From Wuchereria bancrofti (lineage: Eukaryota; Nematoda; Chromadorea; Rhabditida; Onchocercidae): a stretch of DNA of 64,000 nt. A program made the position numbers and the translations under genes. Positions 37,838-50,494 of this stretch are shown here, in pieces; position 1 is the first letter of the stretch; each line of letters starts with the position of its first letter. The notes below the pieces were generated by a model. It made no database searches. It worked only from the letters and a program-made list of their open reading frames with translations, and was not told the origin of the DNA. Where the stretch lies: contig SSBO01000003.1 of the NCBI GenBank assembly GCA_005281725.1, forward strand, positions 9,289,796 through 9,353,795, read 5' to 3'.

Positions 37838-38065
37838 CCCTTCTCTCTTCCTCTTCTTTTTAAATTCCAAAATTTTAATTGTTAATTAAAATTATGATAA
37901 GTATTACCATGTGCAAATTATACATAATTTCCTTCTTCCTGCCTCTTTCTCTCATTATTTTAATTCCAAAAGTTTAATTATTAATATATCTATGGTAATT
38001 GTTACAATATGTAAATTATACATAATTTCCCTCTCTCTCTCTTTCTCTCCCTTTCTCTCTCTCTT
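37799..38065. repeat. CT-rich microsatellites
   Basis: Runs of ct dinucleotide at 37799-37832 and 38030-38065, separated by AT-rich DNA containing repeated tacataatttcc. They lie just downstream of the stop of the unrecognised gene. Confidence 0.9.
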
Positions 38066-38261
38066 TGCAATATATAAACTTAATAGAAATAATTATTCAA
38101 AAATTTTTATTCTGTGGAATCTTAGTCTACCATTAATTTATTTGCTAATTAGTTGCTATATTATTTCATTTCATTAATAATATGAAAGTTTCTCATTTCT
38201 TCCATTTAATATTCACTTTATGTATTAATAAAATGTGAATAAAGAAAAAATAATTAAATAA

Positions 38262-38596
38262 ATTAAAATTTAAGCAATAAAACAATATAAAATTATTTTT
38301 AAAAAAATTAGTAATAAATTAAAAAAGCAGAAAGAACAAATAAAAACAATATTTTTAAAGTTAACTAATATTATGCTAATAAATTTTGACAATAATCTTT
38401 CAATAAATAATTTTTTACTTTTATTGTTNATTAAAATTTAAGCAATAAAACAATATAAAATTATTTTTAAAAAAATTAGTAATAAATTAAAAAAGCAGAA
38501 AGAACAAATAAAAACAATATTTTTAAAGTTAACTAATATTATGCTAATAAATTTTGACAATAATCTTTCAATAAATAATTTTTTACTTTTATTGTT
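38262..38596. repeat. 167-bp duplication around a single N (likely assembly join)
   Basis: 38262-38428 and 38430-38596 appear identical and are separated by one n at 38429. This looks like two contig ends with the same sequence joined without being merged, not a biological repeat. Confidence 0.88.
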
Positions 38597-38801
38597 ATTT
38601 CAAAAATATTTCGAAAAAAAAATATCTAAAAAAATAATTAAGTGACAAAAGAAAATTTTAAAATATCATTGTGCTGATTCGATTTCAATCAATGATTTCT
38701 TTCTTTTCTACATCGTTTTTTTTTTTTTTGTTTTCATATCTTTTTTTTAGGAAATTTTTTTTATTTGTTTGTTTTGTTTTTTCTTTAGAAAATTTTTATT
38801 T

Positions 38802-40065
38802 TCATTCATTTATTTTTTTTAGGGAATTTTTTAATTTTTGATTCATTTTAATAAAATTAATACATGAAATGGAATTACTTCGGAATAAATTTTGTTTGTA
38901 ACATTTACAACCATTGTGACTTTCAATTTGATAAAATACTTTTGGATGTAACAAAGTAATATTTTGTAATTCGATCATTCCAATATGATAGATTAATGGT
39001 TTCTGTGCAATTTGTTGAAAAATTAATTTATCTTTTCGCATACATTGCTAAAATAAAAAAAAAAAAAAACTGTTTACTTTCATCAATAATTATTAATTAA
39101 TTCTTATCATTTAGATGAATAATTCAACTTAATTAATTAGTAAAGAATAATTATATTAATGAAGTAGAATTTTAAAGATATCTTGAAAGAGGTATAAATG
39201 AATTGCATAAATTATAATGAAATGAAGTTAGCTTTAAAAGTAAAAATTAACTCTATTAAAATAAATTTATTATCTTATATGCTAATTAAGTATTTTTAGT
39301 TAATCATTATAAAATTATTTTAGAAGCATAAAGAAGAGATATGGAAAAAAACTTTTAAAATATTTGTTTATAGCTAATCAACTTGTATTCATTTATATGA
39401 TTAAAAAAAAAATTTTTTTTTCATTTGAATTTTTGTTTTATTTAGAAATTTCTAAATTAATACTTGTAATAAGGTAAAATTTAATTTAAAAATTTAATAT
39501 GAAATTAGAAAAATATAAAAAAGTACTTTATGTAAAATTCCACCATCACAATGATGATCAATTGTAATGTATAACTTTGATGCATCAATATCTTTCATTT
39601 GAAACAAAAATTCATCCCAATGATTTGCCATAGTACCATCATCCTTAAATCCAGCTGTAAATAATTTGAAATTAATTAGCAAAAAAAGAAAACAAAAAAA
39701 GAAAATTTCTAAAACACCATAAACTTAATTTATTTTTTTCCCGCAAAATAAATTAATCTTTTAGATTTTTTGAGTTTAATTCAAGCTAATCTCTTCAACT
39801 CTATCATAAAATACTGTCAACAATTTCAAATAATAATTTTAATTAATTTATCAAATGAATGATGCATAATGAATGTAATATTTCATTATGTAGAATAAAC
39901 AAAAAAAACAAAAAACAAAAAACAAAAAAAAATTATTTAATATGCACTTGCATCATAAAGTTTTAATCGTGCACCTAGCACAGGTATACCACCACATGCT
40001 AATAATCCATGAATTCGCACTCTTTCACTCGTAGTCACTTTGATAATGGCAAATAATTGAAGAAT
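38802..40065 (-). CDS. Transthyretin-like (TTL/TTR-52-type) family protein
   Basis: Three exons in transcript order, 40065-39948, 39654-39527 and 39047-38802, join in frame to give 163 aa; the start exon is not found. TTL proteins are small, usually secreted nematode proteins with a transthyretin-like beta-sandwich. The hallmark is visible: VRIHGLLACGGIPVLGARLK followed by LYDA, then GTMANHWDEFLFQM, LYITIDHHCDGG, and a late YHIGMIELQNIT corresponding to the IGTLNL strand. An in-frame stop lies 5' of the first acceptor, so the signal-peptide start must be in an upstream exon or arise from another splice; ILQLFAIIKV could be its hydrophobic end. The C-terminal tail, with CKCYKQN and a lysine-rich end, is longer than usual. 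Genes of this family are abundant in nematodes, supporting the host assignment. Confidence 0.88.
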
Positions 40066-40894
40066 CTTTAATTAAATAAAGTTAAAATGCCCCATTAATA
40101 TATATTAAACAACAATTAATAGCGCTAAAACTTTTGATATTATTTATAAATTCATTTATTGATTTATCAATGATATCATTTTATAAATCGTTTTCTATAA
40201 TTAGTAATTCTGAAATTAGTAAACCTGAAGAATTTGAAACATACAACCGCTTAGTTGCATTTCAAAACGAATCGATGAATAACTTTCTCTCTTTCTTTCT
40301 TTCGTTCTCTTTAAGCTGATATGAAATTTATAACTGCATATCAGATCTAATCAATGTTTCAATCATTTTTTTTAAAACTTATGAACGGTATTTTATTTGT
40401 ATGTGCATTATTTATCACACATATCGTTTAATGAGCATAAAATCCAGTATTTTTAAAATTTCTGATAGTATCACTAATTAATTAAAACATTCCATAAAAT
40501 CAATGAATCTGTAAGTTTTTAAACGTTTGATATAAATAGAGAAGAAAAAAAAATCCGACTGATAATACAAATAGTACAAAACATCTAATAAAATGTGTTT
40601 ATAACCTGAGATAACAGTGGTTGTAAACTATAGTGAGTAAAAAACTATAACTCTCAAAGAGAAAGAGAGAGAGAGGCAGAGCTAAACAAATTTAGGGAGA
40701 ACTAAAGAGAAAAAACAAGTGACAGGGTAAGGTAGAAGGAAAGAAGTAAATAATTGAAAACAAAAAGGTAGTAATGTATTTTACTCATACTAGACAGCCT
40801 ATCCTTTATGAATTTGCACAAAGAAGAATTAAACAATACAACTAGAAGGTAAAGTTATAATCTAAGAATGAAAAATTATCAACAAGCGATAAAA
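40066..40894. other. Intergenic, between BRD8-like and TTL genes
   Basis: An 830-bp AT-rich gap on the same strand as both neighbours. The missing 5' exon of the TTL gene probably lies here. It includes a GA-rich patch near 40655-40680. No coding content was recognised. Confidence 0.5.
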
Positions 40895-43800
40895 TCATTC
40901 TTTACAAGTTCTTCCACTGCGTGATGCTTTCGGAGTTTCGCTAGTTTCTCGTGAAGCATTGTCAGATGCTTTCTCTTTACCAGGCTCTTCCGAATTTACG
41001 GGAGTGACACGTGGGCTTGAAAATCTTGAACGTTCAAATTTAGCCTGAAAATGCAGACAATATTAATTTTGAGATGTAAAATTTCATAAATTTCCAATAT
41101 GAATCAACTTTAAAAACAATCAGACTTATAAAATTATGAATGAATGAATCGGTAAGAAATACAAATATATATTAAGATTAATGAATTTTAGTTTTCTTTT
41201 TTCGCGAAATCATGGAATTACAAAAAAATGTAAATAACCAAATGCAAACCTCTTCTGCTGCAAACGCAGCACTCCTTCGAGTCATATGTGTTGTACTTCG
41301 AACAAATAATACATCTTTTTGCAACATCTGTAAAGAAGAAGAAAATTTAAACATTTAAATATTACAATACTATATTAGAAAACTATAAGAAGCAAAAAAA
41401 TTTTATTTAATTGTCTAAAATATAAGTTATTTTATTGGAAACTCCTCAAAACACAGAAGCACAATTTCATATAACTCTAACTAATAAGACTGACATTTCA
41501 TAAGCAAAGGAAGAAAAGAAAAAAATAAAATACCTTAAGTGAGCTTAACGTATCAGCAGCCATTTCTTTTGCATAATGATTTACATCATGACCCGTACTA
41601 TTGAACATTACCGCATTTGCAAACATTAGTAGTACATTTCGCTTGAAATCATTCATTCCTGATAGATTACCACCATCTAACTGTTTCTTTAACGTGCTCA
41701 AATCCATACGACTGGAACCTTTCCTTTTAGAAAAATGTTTTTAAAATTCGAGATTTATAACTATGAACACCTCTAAACAACGAATAAATTAGAAGAAATG
41801 AGAAATCTAAAATTAAATCAAATCATTTTCACTTTTAACAATTATTCTATCAGCATCACTGTTATGATACCGATTAGCATAGCTCAACAATTGATATGAG
41901 TGAACAATAGAAGCTATTTATTAAATAGGATGATGTTAAGATTTGAGACTTTTTAAAATTTCAACAAATGCAAATACTTTTCATGACATAAAATACACAA
42001 CCAATAGATTATTATTACTTCATCGGCACGAATAAAAGTACCTTTTAACGGTTTTTGAGTAACCACGAGCATCTCGATCAGATACAGGATGAGCAAAAAT
42101 AGCAGCATGTCGATGACTGGAAACCATTCGCCATGCAGTAACCATAAGAGCTTTCTGTTCTACATCACCATCAGTTGAACCACACTTAAACATATGAAAT
42201 TATTCATCAATAATATAAATAAATGTAAATAATGTGATGATATGATTTATCGGTAACGATTATGCCCAAAAGTAGATAATTGCGGTAAATCCGATGTTAA
42301 CGATTATGTCCAAAGCAGGTAATTCCGATAAATCCGATAGAGAAATAGTTGCAAATGATGTAACAGAACATAAGGGTATGATATAGTAATTCACTAAACT
42401 GTCACAATCATCGTTCTATACATCGTTCCATTATTTTAAAAAAGAACCAACAGTCCAATAACATCCAGAAAATAATGTAAATTTTGATCAAAAATGAATT
42501 AAAACTTAGTAAATCAAACTCCGTTATTTCTCTCCAGATTGAATTCCAGTAAAAATTAAATTACATTTAATATTAAAAAACTTAAAAACACAGTTCATTC
42601 CACAAATAATCTCAGTAGTTTCAGTAAATTCCCGATTATCGATTCAAATTACTCCTGTGCACAAATAATCCATTATGAGTAGTTACTAATCATTAAAAGA
42701 AAAAAAAAAAGAATTAAGAACTAAAGTGTATTTTGAATTACACATTAAATTATATCTCAAGTAGCATGAAAACCATACTCGTCTTGTTTGCCGACGACTT
42801 GAACGTGTTACAACTGCACTCCTTTTTGGCGATCGAACTGAAGAACTTTCTGAAGATGTTCCTAAAAGTAATGAAAATCTTCGGGATAGCACTTTATATG
42901 ATAAATTCTGATATGAAATAACGATGAGAAATAAAATAAGCTTTAAACAATTTGAATTGATATTTCAAGAAGAAAAATCTTCAGTGATGAAATCTAAACA
43001 CTACCTGATTTTTCTTTCACTTTCTCATCAGTGGTAACAACCACTTTTGATGTTCGACTTCTTGTGCGTAAATCGACAAGTTTTTTATCGTCATCCGATT
43101 CTCCCTCCACAACATGTTTTCCCTTACAATATATTAATTTAGAATATGAGAAAAATTGGAAAGATCCAAAAAAAAAAAAAGAAAAAAAGAAAACTTACGC
43201 ATAAATAATACATATAATTCTGTCCAAACACAAATCAATTAATAAAACTATTTTAATTAGAAAAGAAAGAAGACGCTATCAGCCAAGAGTACCACTTAAT
43301 AATTGGCTAATAATTGGTAAAAAACAAAGAATGACTGTTTCTTTTAACTGAATAGGAAGATAAAAAATTACACGAATACGCACTTCTTTTTCAGGTTCTG
43401 GACTGGATTGCAACTCAATGTTGCTTTCGATTCGATATTTAATATCCTTTTTCTCAGCATTTTCAACATCTCTGCTTGACAATCGCCTAAAATTTCTAGT
43501 GTTCAAAAGATTGTATTCCTCCTACTACATATCCAACAATAATAAATCATGTTTATTTTTGATAATTGAAACAAATAATATGCTAAAAATTATTTCATAC
43601 CGTCGTTTAGCAGGTGATGCCTTCACTTCTTCCTCATTATTACCAACAATTTCCAACTTTGCTGCTCGTTTTCGCCTTCCTGTTTGTACAGGTACTGCAC
43701 ATGCATTGGCTTCAATCTCAATCCTCGCCTGACATCTTTCTGATCGTCTAGAAATATTCTCATCAAAGCTAGTTATCATTTAGTAATTTGAATTTGCAGT

Positions 43801-46800
43801 AATCCAATAACCATAGAATTTATATCCATCTAATAGTCACCTAACTTATATCTATCTAATGGTCTGTTTTCGTTTTCTTAACCTGAGACAGGGTTCATGC
43901 AAGCCAACCTAAAGTTTTATTAAAAAAACCAAAATTGCGGCTGACAATCATCTAATAGTATTAAATCTTCAACATACCGTAATTTTCCTTCATCCTCTTC
44001 TTCTGTAACATTTTTCTCCTCTTTGCTGGTAAAATCAGGTATTTTTGGACTTTTCAGGGAAATGGAGGAAGCAACAGAGAAACGACGATTTCCTAGAAAT
44101 AAGTATACAAAAATTTACTCCCTATACATAAAAATCTGAAACTGAGCAAAGAAGAATAATTAAAAAAACCAACATTCAAAGATTCTGAGAAAAAAAGAAA
44201 ACTTAAATAATTTGAAGAACCCTGAATAACGAGTTTAAAAAAAAATATATACTTAAGGAATGCTGCACTGGTGATGCTATTTCACTATCTATGTTACTTG
44301 AGCTGCCCGATGACCGTGTAACAATTTTTTGGGTTCGTCTTGTTTTCATCTAAAAGAAAAATATTTAATCGATATTTTTTTCCTTAACCACTAGAAGAGT
44401 AATATTTAAACTGCGTGAAACAACTTTAACTTCATAATTCATTGAGTGGCATAATCTAAGACTATTAAGATAATGAATATCAAACTAAATTTAAAGAAGT
44501 GATACCGTTTCTTTCTTCTCAACTATCTCCTCCATCGTTGAGCTCAATCCTTCCCCAGATTCATTTTCGATGGCAACACAAGGTAGTTTAGCCTAAAAAA
44601 AAGTGAGCTGTAAAGCATCATGATAAGATACAATTAACTAAGAAAAAATATTTGGTAATTCAAAAACACTAATGGTATGGATGATCTTAAAAAAGAGAAC
44701 AGAAAGAATTGTGCATATCAAATAACCATAACATCCGAAAGAATCTGACCCAGCAGCTAATTAAAATAAAATAAACCTCATCTGGTGTCCCTGATGTAGC
44801 AGTCTGAATTTCGTCAGTATTACTCCTCGAGGGTGACTTAAGGATCAACTCACTTGATACTGACCGCGATGTAAAGCTTTCGGAGTTTTCTGTTCCTTCT
44901 AAATATAAGGATGTTTCAAATTGTTAAAAAATCAATGAGGAAGTTAACTAAGGAGGAAAAGTAAAATAGTATGATAGAGTGCATGGTAAAATTTAATTTT
45001 TTTTCAGTTCGTCCTAGTTTGTTTCTCCGCTTTCCTTGATAAAAAAAATGCCGTTGTATTTTTCCTTGATAAATATTTCTATAATCTTCTTCAAGGGTAT
45101 TTAAAATAAAGCTTTGAGAAATATTTTCTTTGAAATATATCAAATCTTAATTAAACTTAAAAAGAACTGAAAATTTACCAGTTTGACAGGATGATACATT
45201 ATTTCCAACCAAAGATTGTGGACGTGAGCTAACTGATTGTGTCCGTAATCTTCCTTGAGTAGATGATAATATTTCGGCACCATCCGAAGATTCGTTAGCC
45301 AACATTTCCGAAGCACTTGGATGCTGTGGACTGCTGACCTTCCTGGATAAGGGAGATCCAGAAGTGGTATTTGCAACAGACGATGCTTTTGTTTGTGAAG
45401 TTATCTGTGGTTGGAAGGAAAGGCCTTCGAAAAGAGGCTTAATTGGAGAAAATGGTGCCTCATTGGCAGACGATTGGGCTGGATGAGACGGTGGTATGAT
45501 GATCTTCAACTGTGGATATTTAATTGGCTGAAATCTCATACAATTTTCACTTCAACGAAGGAACCACTGAACCATTTATTCCTAAGCATTTTAACTGGAT
45601 AACTGGATACAACAAAATGCAACTTACATTTGTTTCGTGAAGGGTTAGATATTCTTTTAAATTTTTTGTACCAATTTCAATTTCCTTTTGAACAACTTCT
45701 TGATCACGCTAAAAACAAAACTTACTGCGAGTTATAGAATTTTTTAAAAAGGTTTTTAAAGCAAAAACAATTCCAATTTACACAGTACAATCCGAAGTAG
45801 TATTTTCAGTGTCCAGGCCATAAAATTTCATTTGACATAGGAACTTTCTAGAACATAAGAACGCACGATCCCTCCTTTTTCTTCTTAGAAAGTATTTTGC
45901 TACACCTTAGAAATTGTTGGAAAACATACGAGCCATTGTTACGACGAATAAAATCCTAAGCAAAAAATTGAGGAACCGTTTATCCTGAATAAACAGCACT
46001 CATGTACACTATTAATAACAAATACATACCGCACTATCTTCTTCGCGAGCTTCCTCCAATAATTTTTCTATTTCTTTATCTGTTAAATCATTATCAGATG
46101 AGAATAAACGATTAAAAAGGTCTGCTTTCTGACGTAATTTCACCAAAAGTAACTCTTCCTCTTGTGCTTTCTTGATTTTTAACTGCAATGCTAATGTAAC
46201 ATATCGAAAAGTTCAAAGATTGTTGGAATAAACAAGTACCTCGCTTTCCGAAGTAGTATTGCAGGTAGAGAAGTTACAGGAATTATTTAAAGGAACATAT
46301 TTAAACTAGTATAATACTTTGCGATATTAGGTTCTATCATTTCTTCCCGTCCTTCTTCCGGTTAAATCTAATATATAAGTCTATGGATAAGCAAAAGATT
46401 ATTTTTGAACTTTGGAGGCTTTTTGAGGAAAATCAGGATGAAGACATCTTGATATTAAATTATATTAAATAATAACAAATCTACACATTTATTTAAGAGA
46501 TTAAAAGATAAAGGATATTGTAAAAGATAAAAGAAATTACAAAAATTTACCTCCTTCTTTAAATAAACCGTCCAAGCATGAATGAGTTCTTTTCGGGAAT
46601 ACTTTTCACCTGGCTTTCGTAGGAAATGCTCTGGATGACCACTTGACATAACTCGTTCAAATTCATCCTTACACATCTGAAAAATGAGTCACTGATTAAA
46701 ACGAATAAGAATGAAGCACTTTAAAATGATACTGAATTCAACAGGAACAAATACTGTTCAATCTAGGCCGAGATTTCGTAATTCGCATGATTAAAAATTT

Positions 46801-47694
46801 TAAATTACGACAATACTGGGCTGAAAGTTATTGGGCTAGTTTAAATGATTTGATATACAAAACATTATGGCTTCAAATTTGTGTATAAGAAAATTCAAAT
46901 ATCAAGAAAAAAAATCATAGATTGTACATCTCTCTTCCTCTTTTCCCCTTCCCGAAAAAAGAAAAACTGAATGGGAAAAAATAATTTGTTTTCTGAAATA
47001 TTTCACAAAATCCGAACTTTTTCAGTAAAAAAACCAGCCGGTCTTTCATCACCAAAGTTTTCCACAAGTTTCTTGATGCGTACAAGCCTGAAAATGGCTT
47101 CATTATTATAGTACTATAATATGTGTAATCAATCTCTCTCTCTCCAATTCCTGTCAACAGTTATTTCAGGATGTTAGCAACTAGAATCATCTTTTTTTTC
47201 ATGCAGTCCAACATAATAGCATAAGTTATAATTATTATGAAATTCTGAAATTTACGAAAAGCTGATACATCTAGAAAAACAAATTTTGATAATTCAGTGA
47301 ACTGTGATGATAGCAGCCATTCAAGGAGATAGTTACCTGCTAAAGTAACATCTGAATTGAAAAACACGGCTTTTGCATGACGATAATTTTAACTTAATGC
47401 TTGTAGTTCACTAATGTGAGTGAATGACAGTCATTTGAATACATAAACAACCGTGAAAGTCTTGAAAAAGACCATTTTGAAGTACCAATCATAATACACA
47501 CTTCCTGACGTTATAAATCGACGTAAAATGCACGTATATATAATTTGTGTACGTACGTCTAATGTTATAGGTGATAAAAGTTAATTTATAAATAGAATAG
47601 CAAGAAATTACCAATCCTCTTCTGTTTCCATAAGTTCGAAAAGTTGTAGCGTCTCTTCATGCTTCCAACTGAGTGATATGCTTGGATATTTCAT
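40895..47694 (-). CDS. BRD8-like bromodomain protein (NuA4/TIP60-type complex subunit)
   Basis: Eighteen exons in transcript order: 47694-47612, 47087-47018, 46676-46551, 46182-46030, 45708-45628, 45527-45179, 44898-44777, 44592-44506, 44349-44253, 44092-43978, 43747-43601, 43486-43372, 43122-43005, 42861-42779, 42184-42042, 41711-41534, 41327-41250 and 41044-40895. They encode 764 aa. BRD8 is a nuclear subunit of the TIP60/NuA4 histone acetyltransferase. The N-terminus shows the SANT-like region (LSWKHEETLQLFELMETEED), then a coiled-coil (LKIKKAQEEELLLVKLRQKA). A long disordered Ser/Arg-rich middle follows, with RTRSR and RRKRAAK patches. A single bromodomain spans about residues 590-690: MVSSHRHAAIFAHPVSDRDA, RMDLSTLKKQ, and NAVMFNSTGHDV, which keeps the acetyl-lysine-binding Asn although the preceding Tyr is Phe. 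Human BRD8 has one or two bromodomains by isoform. An acceptor 7 nt before the ATG fits trans-splicing, but a donor-like caggg-taagg overlaps it, so the start is slightly uncertain. Confidence 0.9.
42255..42342. repeat. About 44-bp tandem duplication in BRD8 intron
   Basis: aacgattatgcccaaaagta...taaatccgatg is followed by a second copy, aacgattatgtccaaagcag...taaatccgata. Short and diverged, with no apparent role. Confidence 0.8.
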
Positions 47695-48582
47695 CCTTAC
47701 CCTGGAAATTTTTCTTCCCTGAAAACTTTTCTTCTAATGTCATCGAAAGAATGGAAAGAGAGAGATAGATAGAGAAAGAAACAAAAAGTCTACATGTAAT
47801 GGTAACTACGTGTACTTACACGTTCTCAATGGTATAAATTTGTTTAATTTTTTTCCATCATAGCAATATTTCATATAGTTCTAGTCAATCTTTGTTACCT
47901 TTTTGACTTTTTCCTTCTGACTATTCTAACTGTTTTTATTAATTCCTATCGTCTCTTCTGTCACAGCAATCTCTTTTCTTTTATTATTCTAAATCACTGT
48001 TGTTAAGTCATACATCCTAATGTCTTTCAGATTTCTCAATCTCTGGTAATATACGAAAACTCCCAAAAAAAACCAATAAAACGACATTACAAGAAAACAA
48101 TGATCCGTTGTTTGCAAGACATGTCGCATTTTAGCTATGTGCAACGAATGATGAAACGGAATATCTCAAGTCAAACCATTTCTGGATCTTGGTAGTAATT
48201 ATCCGAGAAATTGTCAATTTTTGAAATTACTTAAGTCTTCGGATTACTGAGCTACCTAAATTTTCCTCATAACATTCGGGAAACTATTACTATGATTCAC
48301 ATATGCAGCAAAAAATTACGTACGTAACGTAAAAATTATTTGTAATACAGCTAAGTTAACGAAATATACAATTCAAGCACAAATCGATTGAATTGTTGAC
48401 AAAAAAAGCAAAAAAATTTGCATACTTTCATTAATATCTATAATAAAATCCAACTTTTAAATTCTTTTAGTTTAATTTATATTTGTACTGCTATTGGGTG
48501 ACATTGGATGTTAGTTCCTTAATATATCTTTTATATCAATATTATCAATGAAAGTAATCTTAAATCAATCACTTTTTCTACC

Positions 48583-48826
48583 CGGGTAATATCACTAACA
48601 TCAATCTTCATACTCACTACCTGGGTAATATCGCTAACATCAATCTTCCCACTCATTACCTGGGTAATATCACTAACATCAATCTTCCCACTCATTACCT
48701 GGGTAATATCACTAACATTAGTCTTCCTACTCATTACCTGGGTAATATCACTAACATTAGTCTTCCCACTCATTACCTGGGTAATATCACTAACATCAGT
48801 CTTCCCACTCATTACCTGGGTAATAT
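48583..48826. repeat. 39-bp minisatellite, about 6 copies
   Basis: The unit starts acctgggtaatatcactaac and ends atcttcccactcatt. It repeats every 39 bp with a few substitutions. Since 39 is a multiple of three, the minus strand carries an open 13-residue repeat (SGKIDVSDITQVM). Read on the minus strand, each unit contains ccag-gtaatgagt, close to a consensus splice donor. Confidence 0.93.
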
Positions 48827-49524
48827 ACTATGAACTAATTATACGTTTGAAGTAATGTCAATCTTTCCATCCAGAAATACAATCAGTCTTTCCACCAATT
48901 TATCTGATAATATCACTCTTCTCAATTAATTATCAGTTTTGTTACATATCCTAAATGATAATACTATGAACTAATTATATGTTTCAAGGAAGAAAATGGC
49001 ATTAAATTATTAGTAACGAGTAAATATTAAGTAATAAATGAGAATATGTGATAGATAGTATAGCAGAAATGAAATTAAATATTGATTTCTTTTTTTTTAA
49101 TAATTTTATGAATGGTAATAATTCTGAAAACATTTCAATGTTTAACTCTATTTGTTGTTATGTCCTTTTTTATTTTTATAAAATATTTTAGTTCTTTTAT
49201 TTTTTAAATAGACATTCAAAATTTAATTTTTGAACTGGATTAGTACCTTCTTTTTTTAGTGCACCAATAAAATAATCAAAATTTAATAATTCGGCAGTAA
49301 AGTTTTGTTTAAGCCGAAAAAATATTGACTGACTTTGGAATATGTGTATGGAGAGTCCTCTTTTTTGGTAAACATACTGATTTCTTTTTTTTAGTAGTTT
49401 TTTAGTAGTTTCCTTTTTAGTAAAAAACCTTGCTTTTTTTCCTTTCTGTGTGAAATTAAATTTTTTTCAAACTTACATTTTTTTTTTGACCAAATGAATT
49501 GATGAATTTAATTATTCCATTTAA

Positions 49525-49691
49525 ATAATAGTAATAGTAGTAATAATTAACAATAATAATAACAGTAATAATAATAATAACAATAATAGCAATAATAATA
49601 ATAACAATAATGATAATAATAATAAACAATAACAATAAAAATTACAATAATAATAACAACAATAACAATAATAATAACAACAACAATAGTA

Positions 49692-49731
<40 letters not shown>

Positions 49732-49815
49732 GTAATAGTAATCAATGAAAATAATGGCGATAAGCAATAATAAAGTGATAATAATAACAACGGTAATGAT
49801 AATGATAATAAGAGT
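49525..49815. repeat. TAA/TAACAA trinucleotide microsatellite
   Basis: About 290 bp of imperfect taa, caa and gat triplets, with a pure (taa)n core near 49696-49730. It ends some 40 bp before the start of the small membrane protein gene and yields only artefactual leucine/isoleucine-rich open frames. Confidence 0.92.
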
Positions 49816-49856
49816 AATATATTGAAGCAAATGATAATTTCTTTTATAGATCGATT

Positions 49857-50494
49857 ATGGGTGATAAATATGAACTAATTGATCAAAATGATCCTAACCA
49901 GTTGATACCAGCAGTATCAGATGCTCCACCGGGATCACCATCTGCTGATACAACACCATTAGTAGATCCAGAAGTAGAACTATTAAAAAGTACTGCTACC
50001 GATCTTTGTACCAAAAAAATTGAACCTGAAAGTAAATTAGTTTTTTTCCCTCTTTATTAACATTTTGCTAATTTATTTCATAACAATGGAAAATATTAAT
50101 TTTTTTCAAAACAAATTGTCAAAAATAATAAACAATTTGCTGTTAACATATCATTCAACCTAACATTTACATTTAAATATTTACATTATTTACAAAAAAA
50201 TAAATGAAACTTACATATGATGTAATAAAATTACGGTTAGGTTTTATTTTTTTTTTTTTTGTAAATATTTTACAAACATATCAAAATTTAAAAAAAGAAA
50301 AATTGTTTAAAAAAGAAAACTAATTTTTCTAACTTATCGTTATTATTAGTTGCATTTAAGATGAATTATAAATTTTAGACAAACAACCAAAAGAGATGCC
50401 AAAAAAATTAATAATTATGATATATGTTGGTGTTATAATGCTAAATATTATCGTATTTATTATTGGTATAGCTATTGGCTACTATGCTTTATAA
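49857..50494 (+). CDS. Small single-pass membrane protein, 96 aa, family not recognised
   Basis: Two exons, 49857-50031 and 50379-50494, join in frame. The N-terminal 65 residues are acidic and proline/serine-rich (MGDKYELIDQNDPNQL, SDAPPGSPSADTTPLVD), followed by a basic KKL and one strongly hydrophobic segment, IIVFIIGIAIGYYAL, that ends at the stop. That layout, with a cytosolic tail and a C-terminal membrane span, fits a tail-anchored protein. I do not recognise the family. The start is supported by an acceptor (ag at 49848-49849) 7 nt before the ATG, and a possible AATAAA lies at 50541-50546, so the gene looks complete. Confidence 0.75.

Larger units (their letters stand above)
47695..49856. 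other. Divergent intergenic region between BRD8-like and small membrane protein genes
   Basis: About 2.2 kb between head-to-head genes, presumably holding both promoters. It includes the 39-bp minisatellite (48583-48826) and a long TAA-type microsatellite directly before the small membrane gene. Nothing else coding is visible. Confidence 0.6.

Noticed and set aside
49521..49830. Leucine/tyrosine/isoleucine-rich open frames on the minus strand
   Set aside because: Translations of a TAA-type trinucleotide repeat in two frames, with no gene structure.
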